Source: Selaginella moellendorffii
Lineage: Eukaryota; Streptophyta; Lycopodiopsida; Selaginellales; Selaginellaceae
DNA length: 64,000 bases
Assembly: GCF_000143415.4 (NCBI RefSeq)
Contig: NW_003314288.1
Coordinates: 1,172,677-1,236,676 of the forward strand
Direction: 5' to 3'
Below are positions 30,250 to 39,989 of this stretch, in pieces; positions within the stretch are counted from its first letter, which is position 1, and each line of letters opens with the position of its first letter. The notes below the pieces were generated by a model. That model did no database searches and had not been told where the DNA came from. It saw only the letters and a program-made list of their open reading frames with translations. The position numbers and the translations under genes were made by a program.

Positions 30250-32131
30250 AAACCTAACCTCACACGCGCGAAATGTCACGACGGTTGGTAATCCCGCAAC
30301 GTCATCATTCCTCGGACTTGGGCGCCACCATTAATTTCTGGATCGCCGCGCGCATGCATGCACGTGAAATCTAAAAGAAATCCGCAACGTCATCATTCCT
30401 CGAACTGCATGCACACGAAATCCAAAAGAAGGATCATGATTGGGATATCATTTAATACCCTTGCTATATTTATACCATGCATGATTGGATATTCCAAAGC
30501 ATCTTGTATTTCCAAAAATGCCAGATGTTCAGCTAAATAAAGAATGGTATGCAATGTCCTTCTTGATGACCCTGTGGGCTCATGCAATTTTGATCCCAAA
30601 AAATGCACCAAAAAATGCTCAGCGTCATCTGGCGTTATCTCTTGAATGGCATGGGGCCGCATGCCATTTTCAGGGGCACATAGGAGTATATTCTTAGAAT
30701 ATTCTGACACGTGTGAGATTTTTTTAAGTTTTCTGGAGATCCAACCGTTAGATCGCAACTAGATTTTACAGAATGGTATACAATGTCTTTTTTGATGACC
30801 CTGCAAAGAAGCATCTCGATCGGACACCACATGAGACCACACGAGCCTTACAATGTTTCAGGGGCATTTGCCATAGATCCGACTGTTATTTTGCTCCAAG
30901 ATTCTACAGTTTGGTGTGCATTGACCTTTCCATCGACATTGCAAAGGGACATCACAATCAGATGTGGGATCACAAGAAACCAACTTCACTAACTCTGGTT
31001 TCACCAAGATCTACGTAAAGAGTTATGAAATGAAAGGACCCTCTTTATTGAAATGTGTTTATGGTCCTGACATATCAAAGGATTTTGCATCAAGTTCTGT
31101 ATTTGCATGTTTATCAAGCTACTGAATTGCTAAACCCTAAACCCTAAACATGTGGCAAATGCTGCGTGAAGAAAGATGCCCTTTCTGGGCAAATGCTGTA
31201 AGAGGCAGATGCCGAGTAGATGTATCTCAGGCTAGCGAAGGGGACAAACAAAAGCTAGCTATAAACATGACGGGATGCAAATAGATTACTTGGCGCGGAT
31301 CGCTAACATGGCATGGCAAAGTTCGAATCACTGACATGGCACAGCTGGATCGAGGCAAGGACATGATGTGACAAAGTTCAACCTCCGACAGCAAAGTCTA
31401 GAAGCTACTCAGTTTGAAATTTGTCAGAGGAATCATAAGATCTGGTTTGTCAGAGGATTTGATGTGATGTTCAAGCATGTGTTATTTTTGAATTCTCGAA
31501 CTCATTCCTAGGTCTATCATTTTTGTGCGCTGTGTTCTTGGTTCCACTGAGCGCAGTGAGCGCTGCTTGTGTAAGCGGCATTGTGAGCTGTGGTTTATGC
31601 TTCTACGAGCGGTTGCGGCATTGCGAGTGCCATTGCGAGCGGCAGTTTATGCGAGTGGCAATTTGTGCGAGTGGCGCTACGAGCAGTTGCGGTGTTGCGA
31701 GCGGTGCTATGAGCAATTGCGGTGTTGCGAGCGGCACTACGAGTAGTTGCGGTGTTGCGAGTGGCACTGTCTTTGGTGTGGCTACCGCTTCCTCTTGATA
31801 TTCGGCACTTGTGCTTCCTGGTATGTTCACCATGGAATGGCTGAGGACCACATTTAGAAATGGCATGAGGCCACATGCCATCTTGGGCCCTTGCAATTTC
31901 ATGGCTAGCATATTGTCATGTATGTTTTTACTTGCCTGCAGCTGTGTGTATATCAAGATGGCATGAGGCCTCATGCCAATTTTGTGAATGCGAAATTTCA
32001 CGTGGGTGTCAATAGCATGTTTGAATAATGACATGTGGCCTCATGCTATTGAGGTTATTTGGTATGTTATGATTTAGGCCATTCTCCAATCATTTTTTGT
32101 ATGGTCTTAACTTCTTTTCTGCACTTTCAGA
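30250..32131. promoter_or_regulatory. Central divergent region of T
   Basis: Lies between the two divergent T genes. It contains two direct blocks around 30541 and 30771 (AGAATGGTATGCAATGTC and AGAATGGTATACAATGTC), two tandem telomere-like units (31131-31149, TAAACCCTAAACCCTAAAC, which act as telo boxes in plant promoters), 30-bp tandem repeats, and palindromes at about 30645, 31859, 31957 and 32027. A bidirectional promoter is inferred. Confidence 0.4.
31545..31790. repeat. GCGAG-rich repeats with a 30-bp tandem core
   Basis: Within it, 31667 to about 31768 holds just over three copies of a 30-bp unit starting GCGAGTGGCGCTACGAGC and ending TTGCGGTGTT. Confidence 0.7.
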
Positions 32132-35001
32132 ATGGCCTCCTCAAGTGCGACGCATGTTCCCTCCGTGGATCTTAAGAACCGTGCTACATGGATTCAGGCA
32201 ATGGTGTTTCTAAACAACCCCGAGGGGGAGGTGGTAGCTGAGGGCTTAGCCACAGTTGTCGATCCAAGAGATGCGGTTGCTAATCAAGAATTGGGCTGGG
32301 ATGATATTAGAGTTGCGATTTTAGAGGTTGTTGACACAGAAGAAAACAGTCTGACTATTGGAAGCATTGTGCGGTGGAAATTGAGGCACTTAGTGTTTGA
32401 GAATGTGAAGGATTCACAATCAAACACCACTACAACTGATGACAGAACATCTCTTCATGGGAAAAGAAAGTACACCTTCCTAAAGCGCAGCCAAAGGGAT
32501 CTGAGCAACGAACCGAAAAGGCAAAAAATGGCGATGGAGGTTCGAATGGTCTCGACAGTTGCTTGTTGCAAGAGGAGGTGCTGTCAACATGCTGATTGGG
32601 ATGCTATTGAAGAGGAGAGAGCAAGATACAAGACATTGTCCTGGAAGGCAGCTCGCAATTTTGTATATGAGGCATTACAGTCATCTATTGATGCTTCAGA
32701 ACATCAGGTGGGGGGCATGGTCTTCCAGAGGGGTTTGGTCTGCATGAAGGCATGGAGAATCATTTATGGAGTCCCTCGAAGCACATTCTACAGAATCAAA
32801 ACTGAGTTCGAGGAACAAAGGGTTCAACAGGCAGTCCATGGGAACGACGGTACTCACAAAACCAGGGGTCATGTTGTATATGGAGAGGCAATCTTCAAGA
32901 GGTTTGTTGAGACATGTAGCGAGTAGCAACCACATAAAACCCACCTCTTGGAAGATGGAACTCGAGACACCCAACGAGTTCTCCCTTCCATGTATACCAA
33001 GGGGGCCATATTGGAAGATGTGAATCGGGAACTCCAGAGTAATGGCTACAGGAAGCTGAACCAATCTAGATTTAGTAGATTGTGGAGCAACAGGTTCAGG
33101 GATGTGAGTATAGCAAAGTACTCCAGCTTTTCAAAGTGTGACGAGTGCACTGCTATCAAAATGGCTTTGTCGAAGAATTCTTACATCGCTCAAGAGCGAG
33201 AGACGTTGGTTAGAAGGCGGCTCGATCACAACATCAAGCAGAGAAGCTGCAGGACTGCATATTATCATAACAGGATTCTCTCCATGGAGAGACCTGACTC
33301 TTACCTCTGCATCATCCACGACAAAATGGACCAGAAAAAGACGTGCTTACCTCGACTCAATCCTGCCCCCAAGGCAATCTCTTCATCCATGCAGCTACCT
33401 ATGTCTCTGTTTGGCATAATCGCTCATGGGCATGGTGCCCAGAACTATGGGAACTTCTTTGTACCTCTATGGGGTGGTGGGGGTGCAAACATGATGATTG
33501 CATCCCTAACAAAACACTTAACGTCTCTGCAAAGTGCGCAGACTGAGCTGAACAGCCAACCCTTGCATAAGGCCCTTGTCGATCGAACCCCATACAGGGT
33601 TCAGCTGGAGGAGGAGCAAAGGCTTGCAGTATCGCGTGGGGCCCCATGCCATCCCAGTGAATATGTTGGCCGTCAGATTGTAGGGTTATCACGTGAAGCC
33701 TCATGCCATTCCGACGAGGCTGGTCGCCCAGTGAATGCACAATCTCATCCAAACGAAGCAGAATCTCAAGGAAGTTCTTGCGGCCGATGTGGCCTTCCAC
33801 CCTATCTTCTGCTCCAAACAGACAATGCTGGCAGTGAGAACAAAAACATGTACGTCTTCGCGTACTTGGTGATGCTTGTTGCCAAAGGCATATTTAAAAT
33901 GGTTACAATTGGCTTTCTCATAGTTGGGCACACTCATGAAGACGTCGATGCCATGTTCAGTCACCTGGCAGAGTCCCTCCGGCGATCCAATGTCCTCACC
34001 CTCCCACAACTCTACGATGAATTCCAAAATTGCATCAAAGGCACTGTTGAAGCTACACTTGTGACAGAGGTTCCAGACTTTAAGGGGTTTGTAAGAGGCT
34101 ACATCAGGGATGGATCCGAAACGCTGATTGGCCACTCCAAGCCTCTTCAGTTTCATTTCAGCATGCGTGATGGTGCTCCAGTGATGAGGTACAAGATGAG
34201 AGAATGGGACACAGTGTGGCTTCCAGTGGACGGCATTGAACTCTTCAAGAGAGATCCCATAACTGGGGAACCTATGATTCCTCAGGGTTCCCCATGGCCG
34301 ATGCACCCGGATGGACTCAAAGACCAGGAAAGTATAGTGGCCGGGATTAGACAGCATATTGCCTTCTGGAAGAGGGGGTTGGTGTTTGGTGGAGAATCCT
34401 ATTTTAAGAGGTGCAAGCCTTTGCTCGAATACTGGGAGAAGATTATATCTGCTATCCAAAATGGGCCGGTTGTATATGAAGAATTGGAAGAGTCCTTTTG
34501 GCCAGAACCCAGAGCACCAGATAATAGCGGAACAATGTCCTTTGGAAATGCAGTGACAGATAACGATGTTGAGGATCACTATTGTGGGCCAAGGAACAAG
34601 AAGCCGGATTCAGCATTCAATCCAGTACAGGTCTGCAAAGGAATGGTGGTGCTTGTCAGACCCAGTAATAAAAAAAAATTGATATGGGTGGGGCGCTACA
34701 TCATTGATGCAGAGGAGGACGCGGAAACTAACTCCTTCAATGTAACTGTGGAGTGGTTCAAGCCAAGTTCCGGATATACGAAGGATTGCCTAGAAAAGAG
34801 ATGGGTGCTGAATCCAAGGGATCCCAGCATAAGCATATCGGTGGATAATGTTGTGCATGGTTGGATGCAGAAGCAGAGTGCCACCATCACCTTGCCAGAC
34901 CATGCAAGAGATGCAGCAAGAGCATTCATAACCCGGGTTCAAGGTGAGATTCATTAATATTCCTTTACTAAGTTTCTAATGTATTTTATTTCAAGGTGAA
35001 C
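32132..35001 (+). pseudogene. T transposase-like protein (DDE/RNase H-like, DUF7869-like), one internal stop
   Basis: ATG 32132 (purine at -3, G at +4) opens a frame of 264 codons ending in TAG at 32924-32926. The same frame then continues 672 codons to a splice donor at 34944 (intron 34944-34995, 52 bp) and on into the gap, so a single nonsense codon splits it. In order: a Cys-rich segment VACCKRRCCQHADW; a helix-turn-helix-like VCMKAWRIIYGVPRSTFYR; a zinc-like FSKCDECTAIK; YLCIIHDKMDQKKTCLPRL (first acidic site, about 33320); LLLQTDNAGSENKNMYVF (second, about 33821); FLIVGHTHEDVDAMFSHL (third, about 33938). This order matches the DUF7869-type family seen in many eukaryotic mobile elements, thought to have an RNase H fold; that assignment is from memory of the motifs. 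It would cut and join T at its TIRs. Two T palindromes lie in frame between sites 1 and 2 (33631, 33687). Confidence 0.7.
34944..34995 (+). other. Short intron in the T transposase gene
   Basis: GTGAGATTC ... TATTTCAAG, 52 bp, matching the intron size of the host DNAJC9-like gene. Confidence 0.6.
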
Positions 35002-35252
35002 NNNNNNNNNNNNNNNNNNNNNNNNNNNNNNNNNNNNNNNNNNNNNNNNNNNNNNNNNNNNNNNNNNNNNNNNNNNNNNNNNNNNNNNNNNNNNNNNNNN
35101 NNNNNNNNNNNNNNNNNNNNNNNNNNNNNNNNNNNNNNNNNNNNNNNNNNNNNNNNNNNNNNNNNNNNNNNNNNNNNNNNNNNNNNNNNNNNNNNNNNNN
35201 NNNNNNNNNNNNNNNNNNNNNNNNNNNNNNNNNNNNNNNNNNNNNNNNNNNN
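35002..35252. other. Assembly gap (251 N)
   Basis: Unsequenced bases inside T, within the 3' part of the transposase gene. The true length is unknown. Confidence 1.
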
Positions 35253-35600
35253 TCATTCAATTGTGCACTTCTAAGTCTTCGTCCACTCAGTACTGTTTGC
35301 ATGTTTTTATTTTAATTCTTTCTCTAAAATGTTATTTAGCATGTGGCTTCATGCCATTGCTCTCCACAATCATGCATTGAATTTTTCTATCCTTGCATAA
35401 TACTTCTCCATATATATAGCATGTGCGCACATGGTTCATTAGGCCTGATATAGTGTGTGAGGTAAAACAAAGATGATGTGACATATGCATTTACCAATCA
35501 CACGTGCATAAATCTAATAATATGGCGTGTGGCCTATATTAATGGCACATAAACCCATATTGTGGGCTTACGTGCTTTATGTACCATCATTCCCTTGCAG

Positions 35601-35921
35601 CGTGTGTGTTGGTTTCCTTTTATAACACAACGAACTCCATATTTTACGGTGAAGAGCGTTCTCATGGCAAGCACAAAATCTGTAAGTGAGGCAGAAAAGG
35701 AGACGGAGAAGGAGATAAGTGAAGATGTAGAATATATAAGTCTTCCAAACTCCCCATACTATACTCCAGGTGATCATTTTTCTGAACAAACGGCAACATT
35801 AACAACTATCGAGAACGCCCCAGTAACGTCAGAGACAACAATCCAAAGCAAAACAACTGACCCGGAGAAGGATGATAGTACCGCTGAGAGTACCAAAAAG
35901 GAGGTGTCCACTAGCGCTTAG
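35601..35921 (+). CDS. Probable last exon of the T transposase gene (acidic Ser/Thr/Glu tail)
   Basis: Follows a good acceptor (CATTCCCTTGCAG ending at 35600). The open stretch reads KSVSEAEKETEKEISEDVEY, then Thr/Glu/Ser-rich sequence to TAG at 35919-35921. No domain recognised. The preceding intron contains a T palindrome half-site (about 35520-35545). Whether it joins the transposase gene or is separate cannot be decided because of the gap. Confidence 0.4.
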   Translation, partial: RVCWFPFITQRTPYFTVKSVLMASTKSVSEAEKETEKEISEDVEYISLPNSPYYTPGDHFSEQTATLTTIENAPVTSETTIQSKTTDPEKDDSTAESTKKEVSTSA

Positions 35922-36555
35922 GCTTATAATGGCATGTGCCCTCATGCCATTTACTTGATCACCAAATACCTTTTTCCCTTTGCACTAGTATATCTTAATA
36001 CCGGTCTGAGAAATAGAATGGCATGCCCTCAGGCCTTTTACTAAATCACCTTTGAAAGAAATGCAAGCCTCTATGTCGTAAATAAAAGGTACTAGAGAAA
36101 TTCCTTAATAATATGAATGTTATTTAGTTTTATGAAAATACACTAAGGGTCAAATGAGTTAAATGACTTCTCCAGACTAGCAATGCCTCTTGCTACACCT
36201 TCACAATTAGATTCGTTAGAAAAAGATAACATTGAATAATATCTAAATATTCTCACCATTAAGTTATATGTCTGGCTAATAGGAATGATGTTCATCTTGG
36301 AAAGCTCACCACACGCTCAATGAACAAACAAATAGTGTGTGCGCGCATGCCATCGCTCTTCTTTAGCTTCAGATTTGGCTTGTTCACCTTGACAATGAGA
36401 TTTATTATACAACCAGATGGACTCAATTTGGACACAAAGTCACCGCGCTAGTCACCATGCCCCAGATATGTCTAGCCCCTGGACAAAAAACATATAATTT
36501 CACGTCATTTTCAAATACTTGAAAATTTATACCTAGTCCCATTTTACTGAATAAA
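35922..36555. other. T right subterminal region, no gene seen
   Basis: AT-rich, with one full palindrome (35928-35951) and two degraded ones (about 36017 and 36336). Confidence 0.5.
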
Positions 36556-36576
36556 TCCCACTTTAACGAAATAGAG
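36556..36576 (-). repeat. T right terminal inverted repeat
   Basis: 21 bp, begins TCCCACTTTAACG and ends AAATAGAG; exact inverted copy of 23458-23478. Confidence 0.9.
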
Positions 36577-37924
36577 AATAATAGATGAGTCTGTTGCGTT
36601 CCGCATAGCTCGTTTTCTCTTTCGTTGGCAACTCACCTCTCTGGTGAGCTTCCCGTGCCTCTAGATTCCTCAGCAACACTTCTTGTGCTAGACCATCGTT
36701 CTCATATGCTGTCCGCACATCGTCCCAGAAGGTTGTTGTTGTGCTCGATATCGCCAACCTCAAGCTCACTTTTTGACTTAGCGCATCCGCCATAATGTTG
36801 CTCTTCCCAAGCTTGTACAGAATCTCGCAATCAAACTCAGCCAAGGCATTGGCCCACTGACCTTGTTTCCCTCTTAGATCGGGTTGTGACAAGAAGTGTT
36901 TCGTTGCCACATTGTCCGTATAAACCTTGAAGTGTCTCCCAAGGTAGTGTCGCCACTCCTTGAGCGCCTTGACCACCACAAACAATTCTTTCTCGTGGGC
37001 AGGCCACTTCCTTTGAGCCTTGTCCAACTTCTTCGAGAAGAACGCTACTGGATGGTTGTCTCTCGTGGACACCAGGTTTAAGCAGGATTCTTTGGCCTTG
37101 CTTTGCCCTACCTTTAGATCCTGAGCCTCCACCCTAGATCTTCTTCCTTGGGCATTCGCCAGTACCACAAGGTTTCTACCTTGTCCATGCAAGGCTACCA
37201 TGAACCGATTGAACCAGTCCATTCTGAAGATTATGTCAAATCCCGCCATGTCCAACACGGTGAAATCCATATCCACTTTCCATGTCCCTACTTCGACTCT
37301 CGCTTGTCGAAGTACCTCATCGGTGCTTTGGCTACCTTGAACAAACTCTATAGTCCTTGGTTCGCCTAGCTGCTGCACCGTTAGTCCGGCTTGCCGGACT
37401 ATGTCTGCAGCCACAAAATTATCCGAAGCACCCATGTCAATAAGGATCTTAACAAAGCTACCTCCGAGCTTTCCTCGGAGGGCTAGTAGATGTCGCGAAC
37501 GACTCTCTACCAAAGTTGCTCGTGTAATGAGTAACTTTGAGTTAGGCTGGATCACATACCTCAGTTTGGACTTCACCCGATTTGATGGCCATATTGGCTC
37601 TGGCCTTCTTCGAGTAGGGACATTCCCTTGAAAAGTGTCCCGCTTCACCGCAGTTGTAGCATACGTTGTTTCCCATGCTGCTATACAACTTGACCTTCTT
37701 ATTCGTGGGTTTGTCTCTTTTCGCTTGACTCCCCCACGTACTCGCTCGCTGGCCACCGGATTTGCCTTTCCGGAACCCCGAGGACTCATTCTTAGAGAAA
37801 CTCTTCTTGAATTTCCCTCTGCTAAATGTTCCCCTTGGTTTGGCCCCTTTGCTAAACGTGGATCCCGACCCCATCGTGTTCCCCTTTTGCAGGTTATCGT
37901 TGAAATGCACCTTGATGGCCGCAT
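36577..37924 (-). pseudogene. G2 protease and RNase H, RT domain deleted
   Basis: Reading the minus strand: SFVKILIDMGASDNFVAADI (aspartic protease, usual DSG changed to DMG), then VLDMAGFDIIFRMDWF. It passes almost directly to NHPVAFFSKKLDKAQRKW, HEKELFVVVKALKEWRHYL and YTDNVATKHFLSQPDLRGKQ (RNase H), then SNIMADALSQK. The palm and YxDD parts of reverse transcriptase, several hundred residues, are absent, yet the frame is open across the join. The reading ends at the T insertion (RNRLIYY). Confidence 0.85.
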
Positions 37925-38759
37925 CCAACGCTTCCTTGTAGTTGGTCTGGTTCCACCGCATCACTTCACCGCGAGCCCAGGTTTGCAAACCTGATATGAA
38001 GGCATGGAACACATCCATATCCCCCATGTCCGTGACAAGTATTCTCTTTGCCATAAACCCATTCACATACTCCTAAATGGTTCCGGTCTACTTCAGCTTA
38101 CTCAGCTCGTCCCTTAGATGCAGAGTAGCATTCGGAGGAACGTAAGTTGTGCGGATCCTCGCCTTCATCATTTCCCAAGTGGCCACCGGTCCTTCATTGG
38201 CCTCTATCGTTCTCCACCAAGACTTGGCATTATTTGCCAAGTATGGTTTTGCACATGGGACCTTCTCCGAGCTCGGTAACCGCAATGCTCGGAAGTAGTC
38301 CTCCATATCGTAAAACCAATCCTCTACCACCTTATAGTTGTTCACTCCCTTGAAGACCGGTGGGGGCTTTGGTTTGTACTTGGGAACTGCCTGAGGGACT
38401 GATTCCACTTCGGTCTGTTCGACCTTGTTTGGTTTTGCCTCAGTCCCTGCCGAAGGGTCCACACCTTTTGCGCTACTAGCATCCGCAGTCTTTCGCTTTT
38501 TCTTCCACTTCTCGTCACGCTTTAGCTTCCATACGAGAGTCTTTATCATGGCATTGGTTTGTGCCAATTGTCCTTCTAGAACGTCCAATCGAGCCTTGGA
38601 CGACCGAACCTCGCCACCGGACTCCTGTTTGGAAGTTTCCTCACTAGAGTCCTCCTCATGCAAGGATTCCTCATCCATAGCCTCTTGTTCGACCGGAGGC
38701 TCCAGCTCTGGCGGAGGTTCTGTCTCCGCCTGGGTTCGCTTACGCCCTGCCTTTGCCAT
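37542..38759 (-). pseudogene. G2 Gag with CCHC zinc knuckle
   Basis: ATG 38757-38759 starts MAKAGRKRTQAETEPPPELE. A coiled Glu/Lys region and then the retrotransposon capsid core follow (FKGVNNYKVVEDWFYDMEDY, AKSWWRTIEA). Two TAG codons at about 38087 and 38072 interrupt, then the frame continues through FHAFISGLQTWARGEV to CYNCGEAGHFSREC. Gag packages element RNA. Confidence 0.85.
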
Positions 38760-38818
38760 CTCCCAGCAATCCGCCTCTATCCTTGGCTAAACCTGAGGAA
38801 AAGGCTCCGATACCAAAT

Positions 38819-39989
38819 TGTAAGCCACAAATTTTTCCTTTCCAATTTGCCAGCTTACCTCGTCTATCCGGCCAACTCTACCTTGGCTTGTGCTAAGTTC
38901 CCTCGCCAAGGTTCTCGCCTATGGTACCAACTCCTACTTGGTCCTACTTGGTTTCAGCTACTCACTACACGAGCAATGGAGTGTTAGCCATCCATCTACG
39001 GATTCCCAAATCTCTCCCAATCCCCCTCCCCGGGTTAGACTGGACTTAAGGTTCGGCTACACTCCCTGCAGGCACAAGCAGCCAAGCACACCAAGCCTCC
39101 AGATTCCTAACACCCCTTGGTACCACAAGACTTGATCATGGGACCCTCTAAATCCCAAGCCTTGGGTGCAGCACTTGCTTCGGGACGTCGGGGCAAAACA
39201 CCGTGGCCTAACGGCCCGGTATGGGTACCTCTACCCCCCCCACTTCCATCCTGAAGGGAAGGCCCAAGCCCCTAGGAAGGGCGAGGACCAATGAGCCACA
39301 AGGTACTCAAGTGGGGCACCACTCCACATGAGCCGGGAGCACCGCAGTCGGTTTCCCTTTCAGGAGTGGGAGCTGCTCTTGAGCACTTCCTTGGGTGGCC
39401 CCTCCGGCACCACCCAAGCCCATGCTCACTCCCACCCAAGGCCCCTCGGCCCCAATCTCAACCTCAAGTCAGTTTGGAAGCACCACTGGAGAGTTCCATC
39501 AAGACTGGTTCCTGGACCTCCCTATCCCTACTATACTTTTGGAACCCTTTGCAGCCCCCCCCCCCGCCCCCCCCCCCCTGGGAGACGCACGCTTTGGGCT
39601 TTCACCCCTTGAGCTGTATTAGTATTTGGACTTAGTCTCAGAATCGATCTCGGACTCGATCTCGGACCCGACTTTGGACTCGGTCTCGGACTCGATTTCG
39701 GACTTGATCTTGGACCTGATCTCAGACTCGACTTTGGACTCGACCTCGGACTCAATCTTGGACCCGATTTGGATCTCAGACTCTGTCTCGAACTCGGTCT
39801 CAAACTCGGTCTCGAACTCGGTCTCCGATTCGGCCTCGGCTCGATCCCGGACTCTATCTCAAACTCAGTCTCTGAGTCAGTCTTGGACTTGATCTTCGAC
39901 TCGGTCCCATCCGATGAACTCTTTGTCATTTCGGTCATGCTTTCGGGGATCCTTTAGCCTACGACATCACGAGGAGTCGGTTCCTTACA
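38819..39989 (-). repeat. G2 5' LTR
   Basis: 1171 bp; partner of 20459-21600. A poly-C tract at about 39557-39578 is longer than in the partner. The CTCGGACTCGAT-type array lies at about 39640-39910. Confidence 0.92.

Larger units (their letters stand above)
23458..36576. mobile_element. T: 13.1-kb DNA transposon with 21-bp perfect TIRs and two divergent genes
   Basis: The left end (23458-23478, starting CTCTATTTCGTTAAAG) and the right end (36556-36576) are perfect 21-bp inverted copies. They sit exactly where the G2 polyprotein is interrupted: RNRLIYY on one side, YYKQTRVYV on the other. The flanks carry an imperfect duplication of about 9 bp (codons for IYY and LYY, 6 of 9 bases equal), so the exact target-site length is uncertain. 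It holds a plus-strand transposase-like gene (32132 onward) and a minus-strand ParB-like/FCP1-like gene (29641 to 23897), transcribed away from a shared central region. A GGCC-centred palindrome recurs throughout. The superfamily is not recognised; MULE-like target length is only a suggestion. It contains an assembly gap (35002-35252). Confidence 0.85.
20459..39989 (-). mobile_element. G2: chromovirus (Ty3/gypsy), inserted in G1 and split by transposon T
   Basis: Two long LTRs (20459-21600 and 38819-39989) begin TGTAAGCC and end CCTTACA. They are flanked by the same pentamer, CATAT (20454-20458 and 39990-39994). Inside the right LTR edge, on the minus strand, lies TGGTATCGGAGCC, a near-standard initiator-tRNA-Met primer site. 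Minus-strand content is gag with a CCHC knuckle, protease, RNase H, then (after the T insertion) integrase and a chromodomain. The reverse transcriptase domain is missing, so the copy is defective. The LTRs are much alike, so it is younger than G1. Confidence 0.92.

Noticed and set aside
29768-30250. 160-residue minus-strand protein upstream of the ParB-like gene
   Set aside because: Half of it is translated GAGCG repeat and it reads across likely splice sites and palindromes; only part may be a true 5' exon.
34954-35302. Open frames made mostly of unknown residues
   Set aside because: They span the assembly gap of Ns.
23550-36360. CRISPR-like array from the regularly recurring palindrome
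   Set aside because: Spacing is irregular (tens to thousands of bases), the setting is a eukaryotic transposon, and there are no cas genes.
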